From a virus: a stretch of 64,000 nucleotides of DNA. Positions 26,770 through 35,446 of this stretch are shown here, piece after piece. How positions within the stretch are numbered: position 1 is the first letter of the stretch; every line of letters starts with the position of its first letter. Under the pieces are notes generated by a model, which saw only the letters and a program-made list of their open reading frames with translations, searched no databases and was not told where the DNA came from. The stretch lies in the IMG/VR virus record IMGVR_UViG_3300027759_000046, positions 62,001-126,000 of that record, one strand, 5' to 3'. A program made the translations under genes and the position numbers.

Positions 26770-27369
26770 AGGCTCGATGCCTAAAAGTCGATAGCATTCA
26801 TTATTAAATAGGGTCGCAGATAATTCATCAAAATGATTAAACACAAGGCTTAGACCATTTTCGGACTCAGAATTTGAAAGCCATGATCTTCCGATATCTA
26901 ATAGATGTGCCATTTGAGACTGTTCTTCTTGCGTTGAATGAGCTCCGTCCCAAGTATCTTTAGTACGACCAGAATCTCCAGTTTGACCTGCGACTGATAC
27001 GACTAGAGTTTTGCAGTTTTTAAATAGATCAGAACTTAGCAGCGAGAAATATTCTAACTCAGCTTTAGTTTTAGTTAATCGACCACGTAGAATTGCCCAA
27101 GTGTATGCTGAAACAATTGCTCTGTCAAATACCCAGATTTTATCCTTGTATTCTGGACGCTGATTCATTTCCATAATGGTCATGATGTTGCCAAGACTAA
27201 AATAGTGTAGGCTTGGACTCTTTTCGTCTGACACCATGTCAAGAGTCTTAACGTGATTTGCGAAATAGAATTTATAATACTCTAATCTTGGATCATTACA
27301 GGTCTCTAGGAAATTGTTAATTAAGAATGTTTTGCCCGAATGTCTTGGGCCTTCGATGAATAATATCAT
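26761..27369 (-). CDS. P-loop kinase, thymidylate/nucleotide kinase-like
   Basis: The 202-residue protein has a Walker A loop GPRHSGKT at residues 7-14, FDRAIVSAYTWAI as the DR-type base-binding segment near 83, and a lid-like region GRTKDTWDG. This is the layout of dNMP kinases and also of polynucleotide-kinase-like proteins. It is coupled to the HAD phosphatase by overlap. Substrate unknown. Confidence 0.65.
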   Translation of the reverse strand: MILFIEGPRHSGKTFLINNFLETCNDPRLEYYKFYFANHVKTLDMVSDEKSPSLHYFSLGNIMTIMEMNQRPEYKDKIWVFDRAIVSAYTWAILRGRLTKTKAELEYFSLLSSDLFKNCKTLVVSVAGQTGDSGRTKDTWDGAHSTQEEQSQMAHLLDIGRSWLSNSESENGLSLVFNHFDELSATLFNNECYRLLGIEPNK

Positions 27370-27896
27370 ATTAGTTTTAATCTTTCTGAGTTACCAAATT
27401 CTTCAAGGGACCGTGCTGTATCCCAATCGATTGTAATTATTTTACTCTTATCTACGAAAATAAAGTCAATATCAATATTAATCCCTGCATCTAGGAACCA
27501 TGCCGTGTATTTAATGATCTCCCAAAGAGAGTCTTCGTATATCGTAATTGAGGTTGCTTCGTGCTCGCGAATTAAGTCTATCGCAATTTCAGCCTTATCT
27601 CCTTCTCTGCCGAGGAAAAAGGTCTTTTCAAATCGAATTTGATGATCTGCCAATAATTCAATAACTCTAGGCTGACATGCCTTAACTCTATGGGTTATTA
27701 GATAGTTTAGACAGTCGTCCTTGGTTCGATCTATCGTATTTTTAATACCCCGAATGTTGAATTTTTGATCTAGTGATTCTGGCGAATCAAACCATTCGTA
27801 GGGCTCTTTACCTTTAGCTTCACTGCATGTGTAACCGGGTACCCTAAATAGGGTTTCGTCAAAATCAAAGATATTAATGTGAGTGCTATTTTTCAT
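27366..27896 (-). CDS. HAD-superfamily phosphatase
   Basis: The 176-residue protein has INIFDFDETLFR (catalytic DxD), LITHR (motif II threonine) and IYEDSLWEI (acidic motif IV). Together with the kinase downstream it could act as a split polynucleotide kinase-phosphatase, with the ligase-like protein further on. Small HAD proteins of this kind also act on nucleotides, so the role remains open. Confidence 0.72.
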   Translation of the reverse strand: MKNSTHINIFDFDETLFRVPGYTCSEAKGKEPYEWFDSPESLDQKFNIRGIKNTIDRTKDDCLNYLITHRVKACQPRVIELLADHQIRFEKTFFLGREGDKAEIAIDLIREHEATSITIYEDSLWEIIKYTAWFLDAGINIDIDFIFVDKSKIITIDWDTARSLEEFGNSERLKLI

Positions 27897-27910
27897 GAAG
27901 ATCTTTTACT

Positions 27911-27920
27911 GATAAATAAA
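27911..27920 (+). promoter_or_regulatory. Possible late promoter on the plus strand
   Basis: GATAAATAAA lies 35 bases before the ATG at 27955 in a divergent gap. Confidence 0.45.
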
Positions 27921-27954
27921 CTAGTAGTTTTAACCATAATGTACCAAATTTAGC

Positions 27955-28425
27955 ATGACACGAACCCTTAGACATACCAGAGAATATAACGGCAACCGAT
28001 ATCACTTGGTTAGAGACTGCGTGCAGCATCAAAAGCCGTTCGCAATCTATAATTTCACATCTTCCAAGCAATACGATCAGTTTTTAGGTGATCTAGACTC
28101 ATTCGGTAAGCTTAATTATTGCATTCAGACGATAACTTCGCTAGCCGAAGTTCATAGAAACATGAGAATGGTTTATCCAAGCATCTTTGTGACAAACGAA
28201 GGCACTGATGTTAAATTAGACGACTTTAAAAAGATTATCAAGGGATCATTACCTCATTATAAGCTAGATTCAGTCGTTTGTCTATACGATGGCACAGTTT
28301 CAGTATTCTATAAGAACGGTCAACATCACTCAATCGGTAATACGATTTACTCAAGTAATCAAATTAACGAATTCAACAGCGATTTTTATCAAATCGAGAG
28401 TACTTATTATACTTTCATTATGTAA
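27955..28425 (+). CDS. Hypothetical protein
   Basis: No known domain is seen in these 156 residues. The sequence is mixed, with many Tyr and His. It is the first gene of the plus-strand block ending in UvsW. Confidence 0.55.
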   Translation: MTRTLRHTREYNGNRYHLVRDCVQHQKPFAIYNFTSSKQYDQFLGDLDSFGKLNYCIQTITSLAEVHRNMRMVYPSIFVTNEGTDVKLDDFKKIIKGSLPHYKLDSVVCLYDGTVSVFYKNGQHHSIGNTIYSSNQINEFNSDFYQIESTYYTFIM

Positions 28426-28458
28426 AACTTTACCGGTTTTTTAGGTAAAATAATACTA

Positions 28459-28905
28459 ATGGAAGAACTTACACCCCAACCCAAAAGAACGATCGCGGAG
28501 GTCTTTCGTAGTAAACGAGAAGACTATTCTGGTGAAATTTACACAGGTATTAAATTACTGGAGAACGTACGTAAAATCCCAGAGGCGCAAGTTACTTTTT
28601 TAAGTCTTAGACAGCGAGTTTTAGAGGAAAATCACACTCTAATCGAGCATTTCACCAACTTAAAAAAGAACTATCGTGAAAAGAAGGGCGAGGAATGGAT
28701 AGAAGCTTCAAAAAGTAGTCAATTACGTTTTAATTCCAACGAAAAGACAACAATTGTGGATGGCCGAACTGCAACGATTAAAGAGAAATTAGAACAAATT
28801 GAGAATCAAATTGGATTCTACTCAGAATCAATCAAAACGATCGACTCTGTCTTATTTGGGATAAAAACACGTATCGATGTTCAAAAACTATTGGACGGGC
28901 ATTAA
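28459..28905 (+). CDS. uvsY: Probable recombination mediator, UvsY-like
   Basis: The 148-residue helical protein ends IGFYSESIKTIDSVLFGIKTRID, which aligns by pattern with the C-terminal helix of T4 UvsY (137 residues). Like T4 uvsY it lies close upstream of uvsW. UvsY loads UvsX recombinase onto single-stranded DNA coated with gp32. Similarity is weak and the call leans on size and neighbourhood. Confidence 0.55.
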   Translation: MEELTPQPKRTIAEVFRSKREDYSGEIYTGIKLLENVRKIPEAQVTFLSLRQRVLEENHTLIEHFTNLKKNYREKKGEEWIEASKSSQLRFNSNEKTTIVDGRTATIKEKLEQIENQIGFYSESIKTIDSVLFGIKTRIDVQKLLDGH

Positions 28906-28920
28906 AATTATCCGACATGA

Positions 28921-30450
28921 TTGTTAACTTTTAAACTTGCTTCAGACAAACAACATTTACAGCTAATAAGTCACGACACCAAAGGTGAATTAAAGGATCT
29001 GCAACTCTATTTTAGAAAGAGACAAAAAGGCTATCACTTCAATAAATTATATCAGCGTAAACTGTGGGACGGTTACGATAAATTCATCGATAAGGACCTT
29101 AAAATCGGTGTGGGTCTGTGGAAAGAGATCCTAAATTTCGGAAAGAAATACGATTACGAAATTACAATTGAAGGCCTCGACGATCTTCTAAATCTATCAT
29201 TTACAAAGGATCAATTGGAAAAATTTGCGTCAGTTTTACTTGACGGAACTGGTATTGACGTTCGTGATTATCAGTTGGAAGCAGCTCATCGAGCTCTAAA
29301 ATACAAGTTCTGTTCCCAAGAGCTTGCAACCTCAGCGGGTAAGACCCTAATCCTATTTTTATATCTTTCTTTTCTTAAACGTAAGGGCGTAATTTCCAAA
29401 GAAAAAAAGGCCTTAATTGTTGTTCCGAATATCTCGTTAGTAGGTCAAACTGCTGAGAAATTTGAGAAAGATTATAAAACTGGACTGCTTGATTGGACTG
29501 TTCTGCAAATAGGCGGATCAAACAAGTATTCAGATAAACTATTCGAGAGCTCAGATCTAGTTATCTCAACCTACCAGAGTCTAAAGAACAAAGATGCCTC
29601 ATTCTTTGAGAAATTTAGCTGCCTATGTATTGACGAGGCTCACACAAGCCGAGGTAATTCAATTCGTGATATTCTACTTGGCTGCAAGAACGTTGAGTAC
29701 AAATTAGGACTGTCTGGTACCATTAAAATTGAGGAAGAGTACTCAGATTTCTTTAAGATTCAGGAGTTCTTAGGCCCATTAAGCATGGTGCTTAAGTCAA
29801 ACTTCCTGATTGAACAACAGCATTCGCCAAACGTCTACATTAAAATGCTATCTCTTAAGTATCCCGAGTCCGAGCCATTCGTTAAGAAATATTTGGAGCT
29901 TAGGGAACGTGGCCAAGCTGGCAAAGAGATGTTTACTGCTGAACGCGAGTTCATTGTGTCATATCAACCTAGAATTAACTTTATTGCAAGCATGTGCAAG
30001 AAACTAGAAGGCAACAAGCTCATTCTGTTCATTAACGTTAAGGATCAGTACGGTCAACGCATTTGCGATAAGATTCTTGAGGAGAATCCCAAGGCATATT
30101 ACATCGACGGTGGCGTTGGTGATAAGGATCGTAGCGATTACAAAGAGAACATGGAAAAGGGTCAGGGTGTTGTGCTCATTGCCTCTTATGGAACCTTCTC
30201 AACCGGTATTGACCTTAAGAACGTAAATCATATTATCTTTGCAGAGAGTTATAAATCCGAAATTACAATTCGTCAATCTATTGGTCGAGGAATGCGTAAG
30301 TTAGCTGGAAAACATCAAGTCGTTGTTTACGATCTAGTTGACGATCTAGCCGGTTATATCGTGAAACACGGTCAAGCCAGAGAAAAGATCTACAAGAAAG
30401 AGCAATTCATTCTTTCAAAACACTCATTTGATTTAGGCAAGTTCCTATAA
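28921..30450 (+). CDS. uvsW: UvsW-like SF2 helicase
   Basis: The 509-residue protein has the small N-terminal domain of UvsW (LQLYFRKRQKGYHFN...LWDGYDKF), then helicase motifs: RDYQLEAA (Q-like), ATSAGKT (Walker A), CIDEAH (Walker B), LGLSGT, IASYGTFSTGID and RQSIGRGMRK (motif VI). T4 UvsW unwinds branched DNA and R-loops and promotes the switch to recombination-dependent replication. The start appears to be TTG at 28921; the ATG three bases earlier is out of frame and soon stops. Confidence 0.92.
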   Translation: MLTFKLASDKQHLQLISHDTKGELKDLQLYFRKRQKGYHFNKLYQRKLWDGYDKFIDKDLKIGVGLWKEILNFGKKYDYEITIEGLDDLLNLSFTKDQLEKFASVLLDGTGIDVRDYQLEAAHRALKYKFCSQELATSAGKTLILFLYLSFLKRKGVISKEKKALIVVPNISLVGQTAEKFEKDYKTGLLDWTVLQIGGSNKYSDKLFESSDLVISTYQSLKNKDASFFEKFSCLCIDEAHTSRGNSIRDILLGCKNVEYKLGLSGTIKIEEEYSDFFKIQEFLGPLSMVLKSNFLIEQQHSPNVYIKMLSLKYPESEPFVKKYLELRERGQAGKEMFTAEREFIVSYQPRINFIASMCKKLEGNKLILFINVKDQYGQRICDKILEENPKAYYIDGGVGDKDRSDYKENMEKGQGVVLIASYGTFSTGIDLKNVNHIIFAESYKSEITIRQSIGRGMRKLAGKHQVVVYDLVDDLAGYIVKHGQAREKIYKKEQFILSKHSFDLGKFL

Positions 30451-30455
30451 AAAGC

Positions 30456-30523
30456 GAAAACCTCCCGGATAGCGATATCGAGAGGTTTTCAATAGCCGAG
30501 GCTATTACGGTCCTAAGTCCGTA
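30456..30523. terminator. Three consecutive hairpins between convergent genes
   Basis: GAAAACCTC pairs with GAGGTTTTC (30456-30490) and is bidirectional. It is followed directly by AATAGCC/GGCTATT (30491-30506) and TACGG/CCGTA (30506-30523). The first can serve as terminator for uvsW and for the minus-strand gene ending at 30524. Confidence 0.65.
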
Positions 30524-31309
30524 TTATCTTTCTTGAATTTCTTCGACTGCCCATTCTGTAAAAAGCTTTTGTGCAGTCTGTGCAAATTTATTAGGCCTTT
30601 TGCTAATCTCGTTTAAATCATTCCAAATTTGTTCAGCTTTAATCTTTTCTTTTTGTAATTCTTCGCGAATGTTGTCTGCGTCAGTCTTAAACTGTGCAAG
30701 CTCATCAGGGACGTCCGCTAGGCCCAACTTAACAAGTCTTAAAAATCTTGGATCATGTGCAATTCTAATTAATTCCGCCCATTCCTCTTCATCGTCTCTT
30801 GCCTCAGTTTTAGTATCATGATATGTCATTAGTTCGTCTTCGATCGAATTAACAAAATCTTCGCCGGTTGTATCTGGTACAATAATTAACCAGCCACCGC
30901 TATTGCCGCCCCAACCGGTATTGTCAATCCACGAATAGTACTCTTGAATATCTTCTTGAAAAAATTCTCTCTGGTCTTGAATCCAACTCCACCACATGCT
31001 ATCAAGCTCATCATCACTTAATTCGTCTTCAGTCATTCCAACTGCCTGTCTAATTGTCTCAAAGTCTGGCCACGTATGAATTTTTGCATCGATTGCAAAA
31101 TGACCTTCTCGAATATTGCGGCTCTCTCTATTCCACCAATACTCGTTTTCAAGTTCTCCCCACATGCGTTCAACGTCGTCCATTAGTTCAGGAATCCCTT
31201 CTTCGAAATAAAAGTCTCCATAGTCTCGGCCATAGTCTCTTGATAGAGTCGTCAGAACCTCATTCCATCTGCGTGCTTCAGTAATAAATTGTGAGAATGT
31301 TTTTACCAT
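30524..31309 (-). CDS. Late protein with strong T4-like capsid-targeting N terminus
   Basis: The 261-residue protein starts MVKTFSQFITEARRW, close to the T4 internal protein tag; ITE-A is the expected cut. It is acidic and very rich in Trp and Tyr. RLVKLGLA at 191-198 matches the shared motif. The C-terminal 60 residues are a coiled coil. It overlaps its upstream neighbour by one base. No known domain. Confidence 0.7.
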   Translation of the reverse strand: MVKTFSQFITEARRWNEVLTTLSRDYGRDYGDFYFEEGIPELMDDVERMWGELENEYWWNRESRNIREGHFAIDAKIHTWPDFETIRQAVGMTEDELSDDELDSMWWSWIQDQREFFQEDIQEYYSWIDNTGWGGNSGGWLIIVPDTTGEDFVNSIEDELMTYHDTKTEARDDEEEWAELIRIAHDPRFLRLVKLGLADVPDELAQFKTDADNIREELQKEKIKAEQIWNDLNEISKRPNKFAQTAQKLFTEWAVEEIQER

Positions 31310-31674
31310 TATCTGCCGGCTTTGCTTATTTCAATTGCCTGTAATTGTTTAATTGCCTTTTCTCGGCTGGGATGAGTTCCCAATACTTTCTTGCCGCTCT
31401 TGTCAGTTACGACCCATTTGTTACCGCGTTTAAGTACCTTTTCATTTAGCGCTTGGTACTCGGAAAATCTTGCAACTCGATTCTCTGCTAAAGCCGGCTC
31501 CATGATCGGTTGCGAAGCTAGTTGGTTTACCGAAATCGATTCGACTTTATTTACTAATTCAGTTACTTTAGCTTTAATCATTTCAAGTTTTTCAATTTGA
31601 TCTTGAGTTAAAGATTCATTTGCTTCTTCTACGATAAACAAATATTCAATAAACGAGTCGATTTGATTTTCCAT
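31309..31674 (-). CDS. Late protein with possible targeting tag and SGKxxGTHxS motif
   Basis: I choose the ATG at 31674, one base after the upstream stop, over the frame start at 31698. The 121-residue protein starts MENQIDSFIEYLFIVEEANES. The C-terminal part, KWVVTDKSGKKVLGTHPSRE then KAIKQLQAIE, is a small motif found in many phage and virus structural proteins, from memory. Confidence 0.62.
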   Translation of the reverse strand: MENQIDSFIEYLFIVEEANESLTQDQIEKLEMIKAKVTELVNKVESISVNQLASQPIMEPALAENRVARFSEYQALNEKVLKRGNKWVVTDKSGKKVLGTHPSREKAIKQLQAIEISKAGR

Positions 31675-31675
31675 T

Positions 31676-32287
31676 TTAAATTGATATTTTTGAGGCAATC
31701 ACGAGGCCAAGTATAAGTTTAGTATACACAAGTTGAAAGTGATAATAGGTCAAAATGATTTGGTGTTCGTCTTTTGCCAGGCTAACTAATCCCTTTTTCA
31801 GAGTAAGTTGGCCTAACTGATTTAGCACTCTAACCATTTGAACTCGGTCTCTGATCATGCTAGATAAAATCTCAGCCATCGTTGAGTAACTTAAGCTAGT
31901 TCGGTTGTCCTGAATTAGAGCACACCAATCTTCAGCAGCTTCAACTGCATTACGTTTTACCAAAAGATCTTTTGATTTTAGACCCTTATCTAATATTTTT
32001 AAAATTTTGTCTAAGTCTTTTACCTTATCGGCAATTTCGTTGATCCAATACAATTCTTGTTCAAAAATTACTATTGCTATCTTGGTTTTATCCTTGCCAT
32101 AACCAAATTTAACCAGTTTTGGGTCTATTGGTCTTGCCTGAAAAAAGTCAGAGTCCTCATCGAATAAAAACGTTGGAGACTTAGGCATTTCACCAATCTC
32201 TATCTCGAACTCACCAAATGGGAAGTTCTGGAGAAACGGGTACTTTCGAGTAACCAGCTGAGATTGTTTACTGGGTGAAATTATCAT
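31676..32287 (-). CDS. Hypothetical protein
   Basis: The 203-residue protein is helical in its second half, with no recognised domain. It has a possible late promoter (AATAAATAAAC on the minus strand, 32301-32311) 14 bases upstream and is the first gene of a three-gene late unit. Confidence 0.55.
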   Translation of the reverse strand: MIISPSKQSQLVTRKYPFLQNFPFGEFEIEIGEMPKSPTFLFDEDSDFFQARPIDPKLVKFGYGKDKTKIAIVIFEQELYWINEIADKVKDLDKILKILDKGLKSKDLLVKRNAVEAAEDWCALIQDNRTSLSYSTMAEILSSMIRDRVQMVRVLNQLGQLTLKKGLVSLAKDEHQIILTYYHFQLVYTKLILGLVIASKISI

Positions 32288-32300
32288 CCTTTTGATTTTT

Positions 32301-32311
32301 GTTTATTTATT
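32301..32311 (-). promoter_or_regulatory. Late promoter
   Basis: AATAAATAAAC on the minus strand, 14 bases before the ATG at 32287. Confidence 0.55.
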
Positions 32312-32353
32312 TGGTACATTAAACCAAAATACTCTTTACTGATACAAGACAAT

Positions 32354-33811
32354 ATGACTCACAGCTTAGACCATCAAATTAAATCACTAGATCTTAAACA
32401 GAATGCAATTAAGATCCTAATTAACTCATTCTACGGTGCCTTCGGTAACCGATACTTCTACTTCCATAATAACGATATTGCCCAGTCAATCACTCTACAG
32501 GGCCAAGATCTTATTAAATTCTCAATTCGAGCAGTCAATCACTATTTTATTAACAAGTGGCATCTTGATACTGAGTTGCATGAAAAGCTTGGAATTGCCG
32601 GTAAAACGATTACGCCGATTACTAAAGAAGCTGCGATTTACACAGATACTGACTCAGTCTACGTATGTTTCGATTACGCAATTCGATCAGTCGACGGCCT
32701 AAAGCTATCAAATAAAGAATCGCTAGAGTTCTGTTTATCAATCAATCGTAATCGATTAAAAGATTATTTCGAGCAAGCATTTGAGAAGTACTCATCTCAT
32801 TTTAATACAGACAATCGTCAAAACTTTGAGCTTGAGAATCTATCTAAGTCCGGTATCTGGCTTGCCAAAAAGAAATACATTCTTAAAGTTTCCTATAAAG
32901 ATAACAAGCACGAGCAGCTGCTCGACAAAGAATCACTAATCATTAAAGGGCTTGAAGCAATTCAGGCATCATATCCAATCTGGGCAAGAAATCACCTGCA
33001 AGCTCTTTACACGTATCTATTAGATGTTGGCTACGACCTAGATCTAGAAGGTGACCTCATTCCAAAATTAACTGAGTTGAAATCCGAATGCGAAGCCTTA
33101 CCGGTTGAAGATATTGCTTTTAACTTCTCGGTTAGAGTTTATGAAAACTATCTAAAGAGTCTGGTGCCTCTTGTCTTAGAAACAGGTATGCCGATTTACG
33201 GCCGTGCCGTTTCATATCACAATCACCTAGTTAAAAAGAATAACAGTCAAAAATACGCTCTGATTAGAAGTGGTTCCAAGATTAAATTCTATTATGCTGC
33301 GCCTAACGAACATGAATTTGATATTTTCGCCTATGCGCCAGGTTCTTATCCAGAAGAGTTCGCAGTTCCATTAGATAGAGAGCAACAGTTCTTCCGACTA
33401 ATCGTTGAACCCATCAATAAATTATTGGTTGCAATGGGTTATCCTGAGCTTACTCCAAGCCTTACTCGTAAAGTCGAGATTATTAAGTCAAGAAGCCGCA
33501 AGGCCGAATTTACACCAGAAGAGATTTATCCACTATACTCAGTTAACTCTGAGACCCTAGACTTCGCTGAGATTCCTGAGAGCTGTCAAGAGTACGTTAG
33601 CGATCCAGATAAAAAGGTCCCAGCCGAAATATTCACTGTCTATATTTCAGCAATTTCCAAATTCGGTTTAAACACAGTAATTGTTCCTAAACACGAATTA
33701 CATAAGTATCGAGAACGTATTGCCAAGAAAAAAGGTCTTGAGATTGAAGTTCCAAAGCCTGAACCTAAACCTAAAAAAGCGAAAGCTGTAAAAGAAGTAA
33801 ATGAAGCGTGA
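32354..33811 (+). CDS. 43: DNA polymerase, family B, C-terminal half only (gp43-like, split gene)
   Basis: The 485-residue protein begins just before motif B, KILINSFYGAFGN (residues 20-32), and has motif C YTDTDS at 96-101, then KKKYILKV and a thumb region. It therefore covers about the last 40 percent of T4 gp43. The 3'-5' exonuclease, N-terminal domain and motif A are missing, and the sequence before it is a minus-strand gene. The N-terminal half must be encoded outside this window if the enzyme works. The C-terminal 40 residues are Lys/Pro/Glu-rich and may include a clamp-binding tail. It overlaps the primase gene by 11 bases. Confidence 0.9.
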   Translation: MTHSLDHQIKSLDLKQNAIKILINSFYGAFGNRYFYFHNNDIAQSITLQGQDLIKFSIRAVNHYFINKWHLDTELHEKLGIAGKTITPITKEAAIYTDTDSVYVCFDYAIRSVDGLKLSNKESLEFCLSINRNRLKDYFEQAFEKYSSHFNTDNRQNFELENLSKSGIWLAKKKYILKVSYKDNKHEQLLDKESLIIKGLEAIQASYPIWARNHLQALYTYLLDVGYDLDLEGDLIPKLTELKSECEALPVEDIAFNFSVRVYENYLKSLVPLVLETGMPIYGRAVSYHNHLVKKNNSQKYALIRSGSKIKFYYAAPNEHEFDIFAYAPGSYPEEFAVPLDREQQFFRLIVEPINKLLVAMGYPELTPSLTRKVEIIKSRSRKAEFTPEEIYPLYSVNSETLDFAEIPESCQEYVSDPDKKVPAEIFTVYISAISKFGLNTVIVPKHELHKYRERIAKKKGLEIEVPKPEPKPKKAKAVKEVNEA

Positions 33812-34922
33812 AGAAGTAATTTATTTCGTAGAGACTCTGCTCAGAAAGAGATTTCACGATAATCTCGAGAAGCAAAAGATCGAAGACGATACTGACCGTA
33901 AGATTAATTTTGCGTGTCCAATCTGTGGAGACTCTGAGAAAAAATCTTCAAAGAAACGTGGCAATCTCTATCTAGATACTGGCGCATACAAATGTTTTAA
34001 CGACGGCTGTATGGCGTACATGACTCTTGGCGAATTTGTTGCAAAGATGAGTCGCGAACACGGCATTATGTTGCCAAGTTTCGTGATGGATATTGAGTAC
34101 AAACCAACCAAGGTAAAGCGTGACGATAATCAATTAATTAGATTCTTAACGTCAGATACTGGTGAGCTTGTTAAAATCACCGATATCATAAATCGATTCG
34201 GCTTAAAGAGGTTAGATCAATTAGAAGGTCCATCTAGAGCGCTAGACTATCTTAAAGGCCGAGACCTTAACCTAATTGAAGATTTCGGAGATTGCCTCTA
34301 CACTGATTCGTCAGACAGTAGAGTCTATATTTTTAATTTCGATAAGAGATCCGGTCGTGTGTTGGGGTTCTCAATGCGTAGTCTAAATCCGGATGCCGAA
34401 CGTAAGTACATCATTAAGTCTTATACTGATCTCGCAAACGTATTTGTTCAAAAGAATATCTCAAAGCAATTGGTTGAGGATGCAAATTTCCTAAATAACT
34501 ATTTCAATATCTTAAACATTGATTTCGCAAAGCCTATCTTAATGGCTGAAGGCCAGTTTGACTCTCTGTTATTAGAGAATTGCATCGCAACCTCTGGTGT
34601 TAGTAAAGCCCGGAGCATTATGTCAAACCTTGGTGCAAAAAGCGGAGTCCGAATAATATTTGATAGGGACAAGGCAGGTCGTACCCAGATGATGCAGTTT
34701 ATTAAGCAAGGCTACTCAATCTTTCTCTGGAATAAAGCACTAAGCGAAATTAAATCAATGTGCGAGAGCGCATCAGAGTACATCAGTCTATCACATGTGA
34801 AAGATATTAATGATCTATTCTCATTTATCCGAAAAAAGAAACCTGATTATACTCTTGAAAAATTTAACTCTTGGATCAATTGTAATTTTAGTGAGACTGT
34901 CTATGATCTAGTCTACCTATAA
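33801..34922 (+). CDS. 61: DNA primase, gp61-like
   Basis: The 373-residue protein has an N-terminal zinc-binding domain with CPIC (39, 42) and KCFNDGC (65, 70). A TOPRIM region follows with ILMAEGQFDSLLL near 250 and IFDRDKAGRT near 287. T4 gp61 has 342 residues and the same layout and makes RNA primers with helicase gp41. It is coupled to the polymerase half upstream. Confidence 0.9.
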   Translation: MKREEVIYFVETLLRKRFHDNLEKQKIEDDTDRKINFACPICGDSEKKSSKKRGNLYLDTGAYKCFNDGCMAYMTLGEFVAKMSREHGIMLPSFVMDIEYKPTKVKRDDNQLIRFLTSDTGELVKITDIINRFGLKRLDQLEGPSRALDYLKGRDLNLIEDFGDCLYTDSSDSRVYIFNFDKRSGRVLGFSMRSLNPDAERKYIIKSYTDLANVFVQKNISKQLVEDANFLNNYFNILNIDFAKPILMAEGQFDSLLLENCIATSGVSKARSIMSNLGAKSGVRIIFDRDKAGRTQMMQFIKQGYSIFLWNKALSEIKSMCESASEYISLSHVKDINDLFSFIRKKKPDYTLEKFNSWINCNFSETVYDLVYL

Positions 34923-34925
34923 ATA
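34918..34925 (+). promoter_or_regulatory. Late promoter built on the primase stop codon
   Basis: CCTATAAATAACC holds an exact TATAAATA in which TAA (34920-34922) is the primase stop. It ends 6 bases before the ATG at 34931, so the leader is minimal. Confidence 0.75.
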
Positions 34926-34930
34926 ACCTT

Positions 34931-35437
34931 ATGAAACCAAAAGAGCAAAAGAGCATCAAGACCTTCTTAAAACCTAGAGCGGGCGCGATTCGTCAAGGAT
35001 ATTTTAAGCCTGCAAATCCAGATAAGTACATTGGTGATCCAAATCAAATCATTTTTAGATCAAGCTGGGAATTCAAATTTCTAAAGTGGTGCGATTCAAG
35101 TCCAACTATCCTAGCCTATTCATCTGAGCCGGTTGGGATCCTGTACTACAGTCCATTAGATAAACGTGGCCATACGTATTATGTGGATTTCTATATCGTT
35201 ACTAAAGATGCTGAAGGAAACGAACAAAAATGGCTCATTGAGGTAAAACCTAACAAGTATGTCAAACCGCCCACTGCTCCTGACCGTATGACCAATAAGC
35301 AGACCGCTAATTATGTTTATGCTGCTAAGCAATACATTGTGAATCAGGCTAAATTTGAAGCGGCCAAGGACTTTGCAGCACAGAGAGGTCTTAAATTCGG
35401 AATAATAACCGAAAACTTTCTGTTCAAATCGATATAA
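34931..35437 (+). CDS. 4: Head completion protein, gp4/gp50-like
   Basis: The 168-residue protein has the family signature: NPDKYIGDPNQIIFRSSWEF, FLKWCD, SEPVGILYYSPLDKRGHTYYVDFYI and WLIEVKPNKY. The D and ExK residues of a nuclease-like core are visible. In T4 gp4 (gp50) completes the packaged head before tail joining. It has its own late promoter and leads into a virion protein and the portal. Confidence 0.92.
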   Translation: MKPKEQKSIKTFLKPRAGAIRQGYFKPANPDKYIGDPNQIIFRSSWEFKFLKWCDSSPTILAYSSEPVGILYYSPLDKRGHTYYVDFYIVTKDAEGNEQKWLIEVKPNKYVKPPTAPDRMTNKQTANYVYAAKQYIVNQAKFEAAKDFAAQRGLKFGIITENFLFKSI

Positions 35438-35446
35438 AAGAAGATA

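Noticed and set aside
30491-30523. Consecutive hairpins after uvsW as a riboswitch or attachment site
   Set aside because: No conserved aptamer is seen and no integrase or recombinase is in the window; they are reported only as terminator-like hairpins.
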